NCBI RefSeq assembly: GCF_963259705.1
Contig: NC_081847.1
Span: 72,561,754-72,625,753 of the forward strand
Source of the DNA: Myotis daubentonii
Lineage: Eukaryota; Chordata; Mammalia; Chiroptera; Vespertilionidae
DNA: 64,000 bases
Direction of reading: 5' to 3'
Shown here in pieces: positions 37,200 through 47,949 of this stretch (positions are counted from its first letter, which is position 1; the number at the start of each line of letters is the position of its first letter). The notes below the pieces were generated by a model, which saw only the letters and a program-made list of their open reading frames with translations, was not told the DNA's origin and did not search any database. The translations under genes were made by a program, and so were the position numbers.

Positions 37200-37315
37200 T
37201 TAAAATACATATTCTGATGTGGGATATCTGGGATGGGACCTGAGAGCCTGCATTTCCAGCAGATTCCTAGGTGGTGAGGATGCTGCTGGCTCCTGGACCC
37301 CTGAGTAGTGAGGTC
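37200..37315 (-). repeat. MER5-like hAT
   Basis: 'gggacctgagagcctgcatttccagcagattcctaggtggtgaggatgctgctggctcctgg' is reverse MER5A. Confidence 0.75.
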
Positions 37316-37500
37316 TTCCAATGTTCTGCTTCTCCTAGCTGCTGTAGATGGCCACCCTTGGCTGCAAACACTCTTTACTACTTAAGTCTACGTAAACTGT
37401 TTCAAAGTTATTCTTTAAATGAGCTATCACCATTAGCTAATGAGAGCTATTGGTCAATGGTCACTATAAACTAAGTCAACTCTCCATATATTGCTAGAAT

Positions 37501-37532
<32 letters not shown>

Positions 37533-37542
37533 ACACACACAT
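37501..37542. repeat. (CA)n microsatellite
   Basis: CA dinucleotides with one CATA interruption; abuts the 3' end of the Helitron at 37545. Confidence 0.97.
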
Positions 37543-37544
37543 GC

Positions 37545-37956
37545 ACCTGCATGAAAATTCATGCACTGGAGGAGGGGGTCCCTCAGCCTGGCCTGCCCCC
37601 TCTCATAGTCCGGGAGCCCTCAGGGGTGGGAGGCGACCCAACGATCGGGGGAAGGTGATGCCCTCATGACACCTCTGCTGCTGCCACTGCCGGCAGTGCA
37701 AGCCTCGGCCAGCCCTGGTTACCTGAGCCTCAGGCAGCCCTGGGCAGCTGGGCAGCCGCCATCCAAGGCTTGCCTGCACCTCGGGCTGGCCCTGAGCAGC
37801 TGGGGGGCTGAGAGAACTGGGGGACTCCAGAGGCAGGCGCGTGCCTGCTGCCTTGGTGGGGCTGAGGAGACTGGGTGCCGCCATCTGGTGGCTGTGGGCG
37901 CCACCATCTTTGAGACAGTGTGAGGGTCAATTAGCATATTCCCTCTTTATTAGATG

Positions 37957-37958
<2 letters not shown>
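37545..37958 (-). mobile_element. HeliBat-type Helitron, reverse copy
   Basis: Read on the minus strand it starts near 'tccatctaataaagagggaatatgctaatt' and ends with the hairpin tgcatgaattttcatgca (37548-37565). The terminal CTAG has been lost into the adjoining CA repeat. It contains the usual 'gtccgggagccctcaggg' block. GC-rich open frames inside it are by-products of composition. Confidence 0.85.

Positions 37959-38003
<45 letters not shown>
37959..38003. repeat. (AT)n microsatellite
   Basis: Alternating AT between the reverse and the forward Helitrons. Confidence 0.95.
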
Positions 38004-38005
<2 letters not shown>

Positions 38006-38281
38006 CTATATAATAAAAGGCTAATATGCAAATTGTCCCCACAACTGGGAGTTCAACTGGGAGTTTGACCAGGGGGCGGGGCCAGCCAGCCAACTGCCTA
38101 CGGTTCATCCCCCAGGCCAGCCCTGCCCCCGATCACCCCCCCCCCCACCCCCAATCGAGGGCAGGGCTGGCCAGCCAACCTTCTGCATCCCCTCCCCCCA
38201 GCTGGCCTGGCCTAATCGGACCCAATCGGGGTGGGCTGGCTGGACCCCACCCGTGCATGAATTCATGCACCGGGCCTATAG
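38004..38281 (+). mobile_element. HeliBat-type Helitron 1 of tandem
   Basis: Starts tcctatataataaaaggc, ends with the perfect 18-nt palindrome gtgcatgaattcatgcac (38253-38270) and 'cgggcctatag' (38281). 278 bp, no coding capacity for Rep/helicase. Confidence 0.93.
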
Positions 38282-38285
38282 CATA

Positions 38286-38865
38286 TCCTATATAATAAAA
38301 GACAAAAGGGTAACTGACCGTACCTTTGCTACGCTTCCCATTGGCTAATCAGGGCGATATGCAAATTAACTGCCAACCAAGATGGCGGCCGGCAGCCATG
38401 GAGCTAGAGCAAGAAGGAGGCTTGCTTGCTCCAGTGATGGAGGAAGCCAAGGTTCCCCACCTGCTGTGGCCTGGCTCTGAGCTCTGAAAGCAACTAAGTT
38501 TCAATTATAGAAGCTAAACAAACCCCAGATACCTGCTTTCTGCAGGCCGTGGCCTCAGAGCAGTGACAGCAACAAAGTTTCAATTATTGAAGGTAAATAA
38601 ATCCCAGAATTAAAAAAAAAAAAGAGAGAAAAAGGAGAGGCTGGGAGCTTCAGTCGCCAGCCAGACTGAAAACGGCCCTCAGCCCCTCACCCAGACTGGC
38701 CAGGCACCTCAGTGGGGACCCCCACCCTGAAGGGGATGTGACCAGCTGCAAACAGCCATCAGCCCCTCACCCAGGCTGGCCAGGCACCCAAGCGGGACCC
38801 CCACCCTGATCCGGGACACTCTTCAGGGCAAACCAGCTGGCCCCCACCCGTGCACCAGGCCTCTA
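38286..38865 (+). mobile_element. HeliBat-type Helitron 2 of tandem
   Basis: Starts tcctatataataaaagac and ends 'gtgcaccaggcctcta' without a full CTAG. The interior differs from its neighbours: a CpG-bearing block with caagatggcggc (38378-38389), a direct repeat pair around 'aagtttcaatta' (about 38455-38530 and 38545-38610), and a second pair around 'ctcacccagactggccaggcacc' (about 38680-38730 and 38760-38810). The foreign-looking interior suggests captured sequence, source unknown. Confidence 0.88.
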
Positions 38866-39337
38866 TCCTATATAGGAAAAGGGTAATATCCAAACTGACC
38901 CTAACAGCAGAAAGACTGGGAATGAGTGGTCACTATGACACACACTGACCACCAGGGGGCAGACGCTCAATGCAGGAGCTGCCCTCTGGTGGTTAGTGTG
39001 CTCCCACATGGGGGAGCTCTGCTCAGCCACAAGCCAGGTTAATGGCTGCCGTACAGCGGTCGTGGTGGGAGCCTCTCATGCCTCCTAAGCAGCGCTAAGG
39101 ATGTCCAACTGCAGCTTAGGCCTGCTCCCCGCTGGGAAGTGGACATCCCCTGAGGGCTGCCGGGCTGCCAGAGGGATGTCTGATTGCCATCTTAGGCCCA
39201 ATCCCCCGGGGAGCAGGCCTAAGCCAGAAGGTGGTCATCCCCCGAGGGGTCCCAGACTGCGAGAGGGCACAGGTCGGGCTGAGGGATTCCTTCCCCCCCG
39301 CCATGAGTGCACAAATTTTTGTGCACCGGGCCTCTAG
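38866..39337 (+). mobile_element. HeliBat-type Helitron 3 of tandem
   Basis: Starts tcctatatagg and ends with hairpin gtgcacaaatttttgtgcac (39307-39326) and 'cgggcctctag' before T. Contains the 'ctgaccaccagggggcagacgctcaatgcagg' block characteristic of the family. Begins at the base following Helitron 2. Confidence 0.93.
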
Positions 39338-39376
39338 TATGTGTGTGTGTGTGTATGTGTGTGTGTGTGTGTGTGT
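39338..39376. repeat. (TG)n microsatellite
   Basis: TG repeat with interruptions directly after the Helitron 3' end. Confidence 0.95.
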
Positions 39377-39568
39377 ATTTATTTCAGAGAGGAAGGGAGA
39401 GGGAGAGAGAGATAGAAACATCAATAATGAAAGAATCATTGATCAGCTGCCTCCTGCATTCCCCACACTGGGGTCAAGCCTACAACCTGGGCATGTGCCC
39501 TGACCAGGAATCGAACTGTGACCTCCTGGTTCATAGGTCAACACTCAACCATGCTAGCCAGGCTATTT
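39377..39568 (-). mobile_element. VES SINE, older copy
   Basis: Reverse-strand VES with diverged core ('agaaacatcaataatgaaagaatcattgatcagctg') and head ('ggtcaacactcaaccatgctagcc'). Confidence 0.88.
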
Positions 39569-40199
39569 GCTGGATTCTTGATCAATTGAAATGGCAGTAT
39601 TTAACATGAACTTAGAAAATCACACTGAAAGAGAGCGAACCTATTTGTTCAAGTCTACTATTTTTCAGGAAAAGTACACAGATTTTTTTCATGTAAATGA
39701 TATCCATTGCTACCTTGTTAAAATGGTTTCTTGCTAATATTAAGCTGTGCTATCTTTTCTCCATTATATTTACTAAGTGGATTTTGCTGTTTTTTAGGGA
39801 AACTGTGTGTGTGTGTGTGTGTGTGTGCGCGCGCACATGTTGTGCCTGTTCAATCTACTAGAACCTCTTGTGAGTTTCTTTCATTAAATTTTATTATCTT
39901 AGTTTACCAGTCTAACAATCACATCATCTGCAAATAATGATAATTTTGTGTCCTCATTTTCCATTGCTATAGCTCTTATTTTGGTTGTATTTTTTGTTGT
40001 GTTTGGTAGAGTTTTCTGAGCAATGTTGCCAAATAATGTTGACAGTTGACCAGCATGTGTTATTCCCAACCTCAAAGACAAGCCCTCTAGTAAATTTCCC
40101 CCATGTGTGATGTTGCTTGTGGGTTTGAAATAGGTGTTTTAAAACATGATAAGGAAAAATATCTCAATTCTTCCACTTACCTTCATGACTCTTAATGTC

Positions 40200-40440
40200 T
40201 GCCCTAGCCAATTTGGCTCAGTGGATAGAGCATCAGCCTGCGAACCAAAGGGTCCCAAATTCTATTCTGATCAAGGGCACATACCTCAGTTGCAGGCTCC
40301 TCCCTGGCCCCAGCCCTGGTTGGGTGCATGCAGGAGGCAGCCAATCATTGTGTTTCTCTCACATCGATATTTCTCTCTGTCTTTCCCCTCTATTCCACTC
40401 TTCCTAAAAAATCAATGGAGAAATATCTTCAGGTGAGAAT
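40200..40440 (+). mobile_element. VES SINE, older copy
   Basis: Diverged VES: 'gccctagccaatttggctcagtggatagagcatc', 'ctctcacatcgatatttctctctg' and an A-rich tail. Confidence 0.9.
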
Positions 40441-40471
40441 TAACAACAACAAAAACAAAAATCAGAAACAG

Positions 40472-40621
40472 GCCCAGCCAGGAGTGGCTCAGTGGGTGAG
40501 CGATCTCCAGTAGAGAGCGTGTAGGAGGCAGCCAGTCAATGATTCTCTCTCATCATTGATGTTTCTGTCTCTCTCTCCCTCTCCCTTCCTCTCTCTGAAA
40601 TAAATTTAAAAATATTTTTTT
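40472..40621 (+). mobile_element. VES SINE with internal deletion
   Basis: 150-bp copy in which the head ('gagtggctcagtgggtgagc') joins directly to 'gatctccagtagagagcgtg', losing part of the middle. A perfect 15-bp target duplication (aaaaatcagaaacag) lies at 40457-40471 and 40622-40636; it sits just behind the tail of the previous SINE. Confidence 0.93.
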
Positions 40622-41479
40622 AAAAATCAGAAACAGGTGTTAAATTTTATCAAATACATGCTTATATAATCATCTATTTCTATAAGCGTATTGTTTTTTA
40701 CTTGCACTTATTTATGTGTTATTTTCCCAGATTTTCTATACTTAAATCTCTCGGTTCCGAAGGAAAATGACCTGCTTATGGGGAACCAATGTCATGGTAT
40801 ATTAGAGGAACAAATTGCAACAATTGGAGATGCCTTTTCCCTTTTTCTGTCTTATGTAATTATTTATATAACATGGGAATTATCAATTGTTGAAAGATTG
40901 AAAGAACTCATTGGAAAAGCCATCTGGCTCCAGTGTTGTTTACTCTGATTTTCATTTTATGGAATGCTTAATTAATTTATTGTCATCCTTTTTGTCTAAT
41001 AACAAAGCCTTCTCAGATTCTGTAAACAGGTTTGGTCCTACCCCGTAAGCATTACACATCATTGTTCTCATCAAAATAGTTTCTAAAGAGTATGAAATTG
41101 TGGTTTGATTTCCTATTTGACATGAGAGTTACTTACGAAGGTTCTTATTTTCCCAGTTGGAAGTTTTTATTTGTTTAGAATTTTGGTTTAATAATTCCTT
41201 GTTCTATTCTATCTCATTATACAGAGAAGACATAGTGTATAGTTTTACTTGCACAGAGACATTATTGATTTTGATGTAGGACCCTTGTTATTTTTATCCT
41301 CCATACCAAATATCAAAATATTGATTCCTCTCTGTCATATCATCTGGGAGGAGTAGCTTTTCTAATTTGTTGTTGTGTTTTTTATTCTTGTATTTAGACA
41401 TTTCAAATTTATACACAGACACATTTTTTCTTTTTTTTGTAAGTTGTTCTATTGTTAAAGCTTAAAATGTGTTTTTCCA

Positions 41480-41830
41480 TTCAAGATTTTTTAAAATTGT
41501 AAACGTACAGGAAGTTGCAAGAATAGTACAATAAACATGCACACACTGTTCCCTCAGATTCACCAGCTGTAAACATTTTTGTCATATTTACTTTCTCTCT
41601 TTTTTCCTCTCTCTCAAATGGTTGCTAGGTTAGTTGTAGTAATCATGGCACTTTAAGACTTCTAGTTTGTATCTCCTGAGAAAAAGGTCAATCTCCTCCA
41701 CAGCCACAATGCAATCAGCACACTCAAGAAATTTAGAATTGGTATAAACTAGCATCTCACATATAGCTCATATTCAGATTTCCAGTTTCCTATAAGGCTT
41801 TTAAAAATTCAACCCAGGATTATTTTTTGA
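41480..41830. repeat. Old L1-type fragment
   Basis: 'caggaagttgcaagaatagtacaataaacatgcacacactgttccctcagattcacc' repeats the theme of 7186-7570. Confidence 0.6.
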
Positions 41831-41882
41831 TAATTTTTTCTTTTTTCCATTGATTTGTGTTGTTTCTATTTCTATATGTAAA

Positions 41883-41885
<3 letters not shown>

Positions 41886-41920
<35 letters not shown>
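41886..41920. repeat. (CA)n microsatellite
   Basis: CA dinucleotides. Confidence 0.97.
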
Positions 41921-41922
<2 letters not shown>

Positions 41923-41999
41923 ATTTGTGTGTGTTTTTTTTAAATCATACCGCAGTACCCATAGTGTAATTATTTTAACTTCATAATATGCTTTAATAT

Positions 42000-42420
42000 C
42001 CAGGAGTGGTTTTTCACTCTCATTTTTTGTTTGTTTAAAAACATTTCTTAGCTATATTTTCTATTTTAAACAAACATATGAAAATCTCATTGAAGTTATT
42101 GGAATTTCTAAATTAAAGTCATTCACATCTTTAGGGCCTTTTTCTTCCCGTGTCAGCCCTGTACATTTCTCATTTGTGTTCCCTGCTGTTTTAAAGGACT
42201 CTATTCTAGCAAGATTTCCCCCTTACATCCTCCAGCTTGTTTTTCATGCGTACAGTTTATTTATCTCTATCTTCTTTCAAACCACTTTACTGAATTCTTT
42301 TATTAATTTCAAAAGTCTTTCAGTTGATTCTCTTCGATAGGTCATGGCCATATTATCTACGAATGATGATTAATTGCTTTCCTTTCTAAAATGTATCTCT
42401 CTTCTGTTTTGTGTCTTATC
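42000..42420 (-). repeat. Old L1 relic
   Basis: 'ccactttactgaattcttttattaatttcaaaag' and 'atattatctacgaatgatgattaattgctttcc' are reverse-strand L1 ORF2 landmarks. Confidence 0.6.
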
Positions 42421-42706
42421 GCAGTGGCCAGAAGATCCCATTTTAGAAGCAGGTTCTGGAGGTGAAGTGACTTGCTCAGCATGTCAGATGGAGCCAGTGA
42501 GTGGTAGAGACAGAACTAAAACCTCAACCTTGTTTTTCAGTTCACTGTTGGCTTTAGAAAAGGTCACCAAATCAAGGTCATCTCTCCAAAGATCAACTAA
42601 CTGGCCTCATATCTGTCTGTCTATCTAGTTGCTGTTTCCTGAAGGAAGGTTGACATTTGCAGTGCTTACAGTTCTCTTTTAAAATGACTTAACCTCTTAG
42701 GCGCAT

Positions 42707-42708
<2 letters not shown>

Positions 42709-42741
<33 letters not shown>
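42709..42741. repeat. (CA)n microsatellite
   Basis: CA dinucleotides. Confidence 0.97.
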
Positions 42742-42743
<2 letters not shown>

Positions 42744-42779
42744 GTGAGTGATGATGATAAATGATATGGAGAAAACTGA

Positions 42780-43440
42780 AGCAGGGAAGTGTAATCGGCT
42801 ATGGTGGTGTCAGGGTTGGGGTTGCTATTTTAAGCAGGGTGGTCAGGTAAGACATCGCTAGCAGAGACGAAGAAGCAAGCCTTCCAAAGGCTGTGTGTGT
42901 CTGAGGAACAGCACCCCAGGCACAGAGGGTAGCAAATGCAAAGGCCTTCAGATGGGAGCATGTCTGGAGTGGCCAAGGACCAGCAAAGAGACCCTGTGCC
43001 TAGAGAAGAATGGTAGGAGGTGAAGTCGGATAATTCATAAGAAAGGGCCTCAGAGACATTGTAAAGATGTTGCCTTTTACTCGAAGTAAAGTGGGAGCCA
43101 TAGGAGGGCTTTGAGCACAGGCGTGTCAAGCCCTCAGTCATGTTTTTGAAGGGTCACCCTAGCCACTGTTTTGAGAATAGATTGTTGGGGGCAAGAGTGG
43201 AAGCAGGGAGACCGAGACCAGTGGGAGGCGGTTGCAACAATCTAATTAAGAAATGACAGGAGTTTTGGCCAGGCTGTTAGCTGTGGAGATGATAGTAGTC
43301 AGATTCAGGCTATACATTGAAAGCAGAGCCACTATGAGTTGCTTGCGTACATTACTGTGAACGAGAGAGGACCCATGGTAGAGAGGAAGTATGTGAGTGA
43401 GGGCAATAGCCAGGTCTTCTGCATTTTGATTTAAAATACA
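42780..43440 (-). repeat. L2, long fragment
   Basis: Over 600 bp in reverse-strand L2 order: 'agcagggtggtcaggtaagacatcg', 'agcaaatgcaaaggccttcagatggg', 'tgggagccataggagggctttgagcacagg', 'gaatagattgttgggggcaagagtggaagcagggagacc', 'ggcggttgcaacaatctaattaag'. Confidence 0.88.
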
Positions 43441-43479
43441 TCTCAACCAAAGGACAAGTTCAATTAAAGCCAGTTACAT

Positions 43480-43765
43480 TTCTTTTTTCACTCATATGTG
43501 GAATTGAATGAACAAACTGAACTACCAAGCAAAATAGAGACAGATTCATAGATAGAAAGCAGACAGACAGCTCAGGAGGGAGGGCTGTTGGGGAGTGGAT
43601 GGAGGAATTGAGCAAAAAAGAAAAAAAAAAGAACACATAGATATGGACAACAGTGTGGCGATTGTGGTGGGGTGGGGGGGGCGGTGGAGATGGAAAAGGG
43701 CATAGAGGGATAAATGGTGACGGGAAAATAAAATAAAATAAAAATAAATAAATATTGAAAAAGAA
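43480..43765 (+). mobile_element. L1 3' end, bat type
   Basis: 'tcactcatatgtggaattgaatgaacaaac', 'atatggacaacagtgtggcgattg' and a tail of AAAT repeats match the 3' end of the L1 at 53122 and at 46280. Confidence 0.75.
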
Positions 43766-44149
43766 GAGATGAAGCTCTGGCCATCATCAGAAGTCTGGTT
43801 TTTCCTTACAGGGTTTTTTTTTTTTTAGCTTTCATTCGCAAATACGTAAAACTTAATTTGAACTCTTCAGTTGAATTGTTATGGTTCCTTTACACAATAT
43901 AAATTTCTCCCTCTAAATTTCTACTCAAAACCCACTTTTGTTAAATACATCAAGTGCAATTCAATCAAAGAAGGGTCCAAATGGAAAACAAGGCAAATCT
44001 CTGTTGTCTAATTCGATAACACAGTGATAATAATGCATGCAGCAACGCTGTGGTCTCCAGCCAACTTTTATGGAGACTTTACTCTTTTAAGACACATTAT
44101 CTCATTTAGCCCTCACCCTCTTCTCAGAATGCTTCCCCAGCCGAGTTCC

Positions 44150-44300
44150 TTTTCCTGCCCTCATCTCACTGGATTGTGGCATCCAGTTAATATGCATCTT
44201 CCCCACCTCAGTTCTGAGGTCCTGGGGTCAGGGGCCATGTGCCATTCAAATTTGCACCTGCTCCACTATAATCACTCAATATATCTGATGAATAAGTGAA
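44150..44300 (+). repeat. L2 3' end
   Basis: 'tctgaggtcctggggtcaggggccatgtgcc' and 'aatcactcaatatatctgatgaataagtgaa'. Preceded by a MIR-like piece at about 44055-44110. Confidence 0.5.
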
Positions 44301-44754
44301 TAAGTACATGAAAGACCGAGAGAGGGGGCAGTAAGCCACACAGCTAGTCAGAGGCCAAGGAAAGAAGCACATGCACAGAGTCTGACTAAATTAAATTGCA
44401 AATGTATACCTCTTCCCACTTCCTTGCCTCCTGTAAGAGCTATTGCGACTAGGCAAATAGTGAATAAAATCAGGAATTCCCAGAGCTTTGGAAAAAAGGT
44501 TGACTAACTAAGACATACCATTGTAAATTTCCGCTCCGTAGTTCCCAGTGACCTTTAATGTGAAGAATGTAATTCAAAGCTAGGTTCTGTTGGGGATTAC
44601 AAAACTCACACTTGTTTCTTAGCCCCTCTGGTGCAATAATGCCAAAGGTTTATTATAGCATTTTTGCATAAATATATGTGCACTGTTGAATGCTAAGGCA
44701 CAGACTTTCGAAGGGAGAAAGAACATCCAAGATTATTCAGTCCATTTCCTTCAT

Positions 44755-46275
44755 TTCTTTAACAGCTTTATTGAGATATAATTTTCATACCATAAAGTTC
44801 ACCTATTTTAAGTGTACAGTTCCATAATTTTCAGTAAATGTATGGGGTTGTGCTATAATCACCACGATTCCACTTTAGAACATTTCATCACACCATAAAC
44901 ACCCTGCGCCCGTGTGCAGTGGGCGCCTGCTCCCACCTCCAGTCCTGGGCATCGCTAATCAGGCTTCTGCCTCTATGAGAGTGCCTTTTCTTGACATTTC
45001 ATCTGAATGAAATCATACAATAGATAGTCTTTTGTGCCTGGCTTCTCTCATTTAGCATAATGTTTTTGAGCTCCATCCATGTAGAATGTATCAGTACTTG
45101 GTTTCTTTTGTTGCTGAAGAATATTTCATTATATGGATGTACCACATATTATTTACTTTTTCACCAGTTGATGGACATATAGATTGTTTAAATATGTTGG
45201 CTATCATGAATAATTCTGCTAGTATCATGTGTATACAAGATTTTGTGTAGGCCTATTTTTTTCATTTCTCTTGGGTAGAAACCTAGGGTAGCAATGGCTG
45301 GGTGAAAGGTAGCTTTTTGATTACCTTGTCAAGGAACTACTAGATTATTTTCCAAAGCGATTGAACCATTTTTTCTCCCCGGAGGGTCCCAGTTTTTTCA
45401 AATCTTTGTCAACACTTGCTATTGTCTGTCTTTTTACTGATAAGCTATTCTAGTGAATGTGCGTGGTGGTTTCTCATTGTGGTTTTAATTTACTTTTCCC
45501 TAATGACTAATGAGGTTGACCATCTTTTCATGAGCTTGTTGGTCACTTGTATTTCATATTTAGAAATGTCTAGTCAAATATTTTGCCAATTTTTAATTGA
45601 TTTGTTTGTCTTATTACTATTAAATTGTAATGACATATACTGGATGTGAGTCCTATACACATGATTTGCAAATATTTTCTCTCAGTGTGTAGCTTGTCTT
45701 TTTATGGTGTATTTTGAAGCATAATTTTTTTAAAAGTCTAATGACATCCAATTTATGTGTTTTTCTCCCATTAATGGCTCATGATTTTGGTGTTATATCA
45801 GCATACTCCTTTTTAAATCAAAGGTCATGAAGATTTTCTTCTAGAAGTTTTATGGCTTATCTTATTTAGGACCATGATCTATTGGTTTTGTTATATTATT
45901 ATCTATTAGATCTGTTAGTTCTTATGTAGTGTGAATTTAAATTTAGATTTTTTTTTTCGTATGAGTTTAATTGACCCAGCATCATTTGCTTAAAAGGTTA
46001 TTCTTCGACCACGAAATTGTCTTGGCATCTTGTCAAGAATCAATTGATCATAAATATAGTGGTTTTTTTCTAGACTCTCAATTCTCTTTAATTGATCTAT
46101 AAGTCTATTTTATATCTATTACTCTATGGATTTGCATACATTATTAAATTAGGAACTGTAAGTCCTCCAACTTTATTCTTATTTTTGAATTGTTTTTTCT
46201 ATTATGGACCCTTGCATTTCCATGTACATTTTAGTATCAGCTTGTTCATTTTTAGAAAAGTGTTCTGGGATTCTG
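44755..46275 (-). repeat. Old L1 relic, first part
   Basis: Long reverse-strand L1: 'cagctttattgagatataattttcataccataaag', 'ctctcatttagcataatgtttttgagctccatccatg', 'gttgatggacatatagattgt', 'ctcattgtggttttaatttac', 'gaattgttttttctattatgg'. All frames are broken. Confidence 0.85.
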
Positions 46276-46279
46276 ATAG

Positions 46280-46555
46280 AGAGGGGAGAGGGGTTGGGAG
46301 ACTAGGTGAAAAAGTTGAAGGGATAAGCAAAAAAGAAAAAGAATTATAGACACAGACAACAGTATGGTGGTTACCAGAGGGAAAGGGAAGGTTGGGGGAG
46401 GTCGAAGAGGGTAAAGAGAGGGATAAATAGTGACAGAAGGAAACTTGACTTTGGGTGGTGAACACACAATACAATATGCAGGTATATTAGAGGAATAGTA
46501 CACCTAAAACCTATATAATTTTATTAATCAATATCACCCCAATAATTTCAATAGA
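46280..46555 (+). mobile_element. L1 3' end nested in older L1
   Basis: 'acacagacaacagtatggtggttaccagagg' and 'gtggtgaacacacaatacaatatgcagg' are a plus-strand L1 3' end. It interrupts the older minus-strand L1, whose sequence resumes at 'aaatctatagataaatttgttgag'. Confidence 0.8.
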
Positions 46556-46744
46556 AAATTTTAAAAATCTATAGATAAATTTGTTGAGAATTTCCATCTT
46601 CACAAAATTGACTATTCCAAACCATAAACATGGAATACATCTCCATTTACTTAGATCTTCTTCAATTTTTTTCTGCAATGTTTTGTACTTTTCATTGTAC
46701 AAATATTTCAATACTTTTATTTAAATGTATTTCTAAGTATTCTT
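46556..46744 (-). repeat. Old L1 relic, middle part
   Basis: 'gaatttccatcttcacaaaattgactattcc' and 'acatggaatacatctccatttacttagatcttcttcaat' continue the reverse-strand L1. Confidence 0.8.
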
Positions 46745-46912
46745 TTTTTTTCTTTATTGATTAAGGTATTACATATGTGTCCCTATTCCCCCATTGCCCC
46801 CCTCCCACTCACGTTCATGCCCTCATCCCCCTGGTGTCTGTGCCCATTGGTTATGCTTATATGCATGCATGCAAGACCTTTGGTTGGTCTCTCCCCCTTG
46901 CCCCCTCCCTTC
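46745..46912 (-). mobile_element. L1 3' UTR, younger, nested
   Basis: 'tttctttattgattaaggtattacatatgtgtcc' and 'gcccattggttatgcttatatgc' match the element at 59141-59338. It splits the older L1 within a motif resembling 'taagtattctttttgatac'. Confidence 0.8.
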
Positions 46913-47030
46913 TTTTTGATACTGTTGTGAATGAAAGTGCTTACTTAATTTCCTTTTCAGGTTTTTCTTTGCTAATGATAAAAGTATAATTGATTTTTGT
47001 ATATTGATCTTGAATCCTGTGTCCATGTTG
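46913..47030 (-). repeat. Old L1 relic, last part
   Basis: 'tgatttttgtatattgatcttgaatcctgtgtcc' is the reverse-strand L1 continuation. Confidence 0.7.
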
Positions 47031-47049
47031 AAATTGAAAGTGTGTGGTA

Positions 47050-47515
47050 TGAAGAAACAACGGATTATTATTCAGAAAACCTGCCATTTGTAACAACAAG
47101 AATGAATCTGAAGGACATTATACTGAGTGAAATAAGTCAGACAAAGAAAAGCAAATACTGCATGATCTCTCTTATATGTGGAATCTAAAATGATCCAATT
47201 CATAAAAGCAGACTAGAGCATGGTGATTGTCAGAGGCTGGAGGGTAGAGGAAATGGGGAGGTGTTGGTCCAGGGGTTGTACAGGATGAATAAGCTCTGGA
47301 GAACTGTAAATACTGCATTTTATACTTGAAAATTGCTAAGAGAATAATCTTAAATATTCTTACCACATACAATGGTTACTATGTGAGGTGATGGGTATGT
47401 TAATTAGCTTGATTGTAGTAATCATTTCACAATGTATACATATATCAAAGCCTCACATTGTACACCTTAAGTATATATAATTTTTATTTGTTAGTTATAC
47501 CTCAATAATACTGGA
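47050..47515 (+). repeat. L1 3' region
   Basis: 'ggacattatactgagtgaaataagtcagac', 'ctcttatatgtggaatctaaaatgatcc', 'gtgaggtgatgggtatgttaattagcttg' and 'ttatacctcaataatactgg' run in L1 order to the 3' end. Confidence 0.9.
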
Positions 47516-47689
47516 AAACCAACTCATAGGAAATGGACTCATTGAAACAGAAAGAAAATTGGTGATTGCTGGGGTTGATTGATAGTCAAAGGATACAAAC
47601 AAAATTTTTTAAATCTTGAGTTGAATTTACGTGAGTTATACCTAACATTATATATCAATTTACCATATTAGAAAACGCAACTGAGAAAT

Positions 47690-47945
47690 ACTTTAAAATA
47701 TTCATTCATTTAACAAAACTTTAAATAAAAATCATTTTATTGAAAATAATAGTAGTGAGCCCATTACATGTTAGCATCAATAAAATATTTTTATGAAAAT
47801 AATTAATTTGATTTAGTGATTTAGTGAGAAGTGTAGCATTGTTTTACATTTTTTGCTAACCTCTAGCGTCCAGTGGACTCAGAAGGCTGCTAGGTTCTAT
47901 ATCTGTTTTTGCATTCAAACTATTGCATTATGTTGCTTGATTGAA
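47690..47945. mobile_element. hAT relic, same family as 34873
   Basis: 'agcccattacatgttagcatcaataaaatatttttatg' and 'gtgagaagtgtagcattgttttacattttttgctaa' align with that family's interior. Confidence 0.65.
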
Positions 47946-47949
47946 GTAA

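Larger units (their letters stand above)
39610..41400 (-). repeat. Old L1 ORF2-region relic, interrupted
   Basis: 'aatcacatcatctgcaaataatgataattttgtgtcctcattttcc' and 'agaactcattggaaaagccatctggctcc' are landmarks of the reverse-transcriptase region of L1 in reverse. It is interrupted by a TG run (39804-39835) and two VES SINEs (40200-40621). No intact frame. Confidence 0.65.

Noticed and set aside
37603..38295. Cluster of GC-rich proline/serine open frames
   Set aside because: They fall in Helitron sequence on both strands; composition, not coding, explains them. No Rep or helicase motif.
46202..46503. Proline/serine-rich minus-strand open frames
   Set aside because: Antisense shadow of an L1 3' end with purine-rich sequence.
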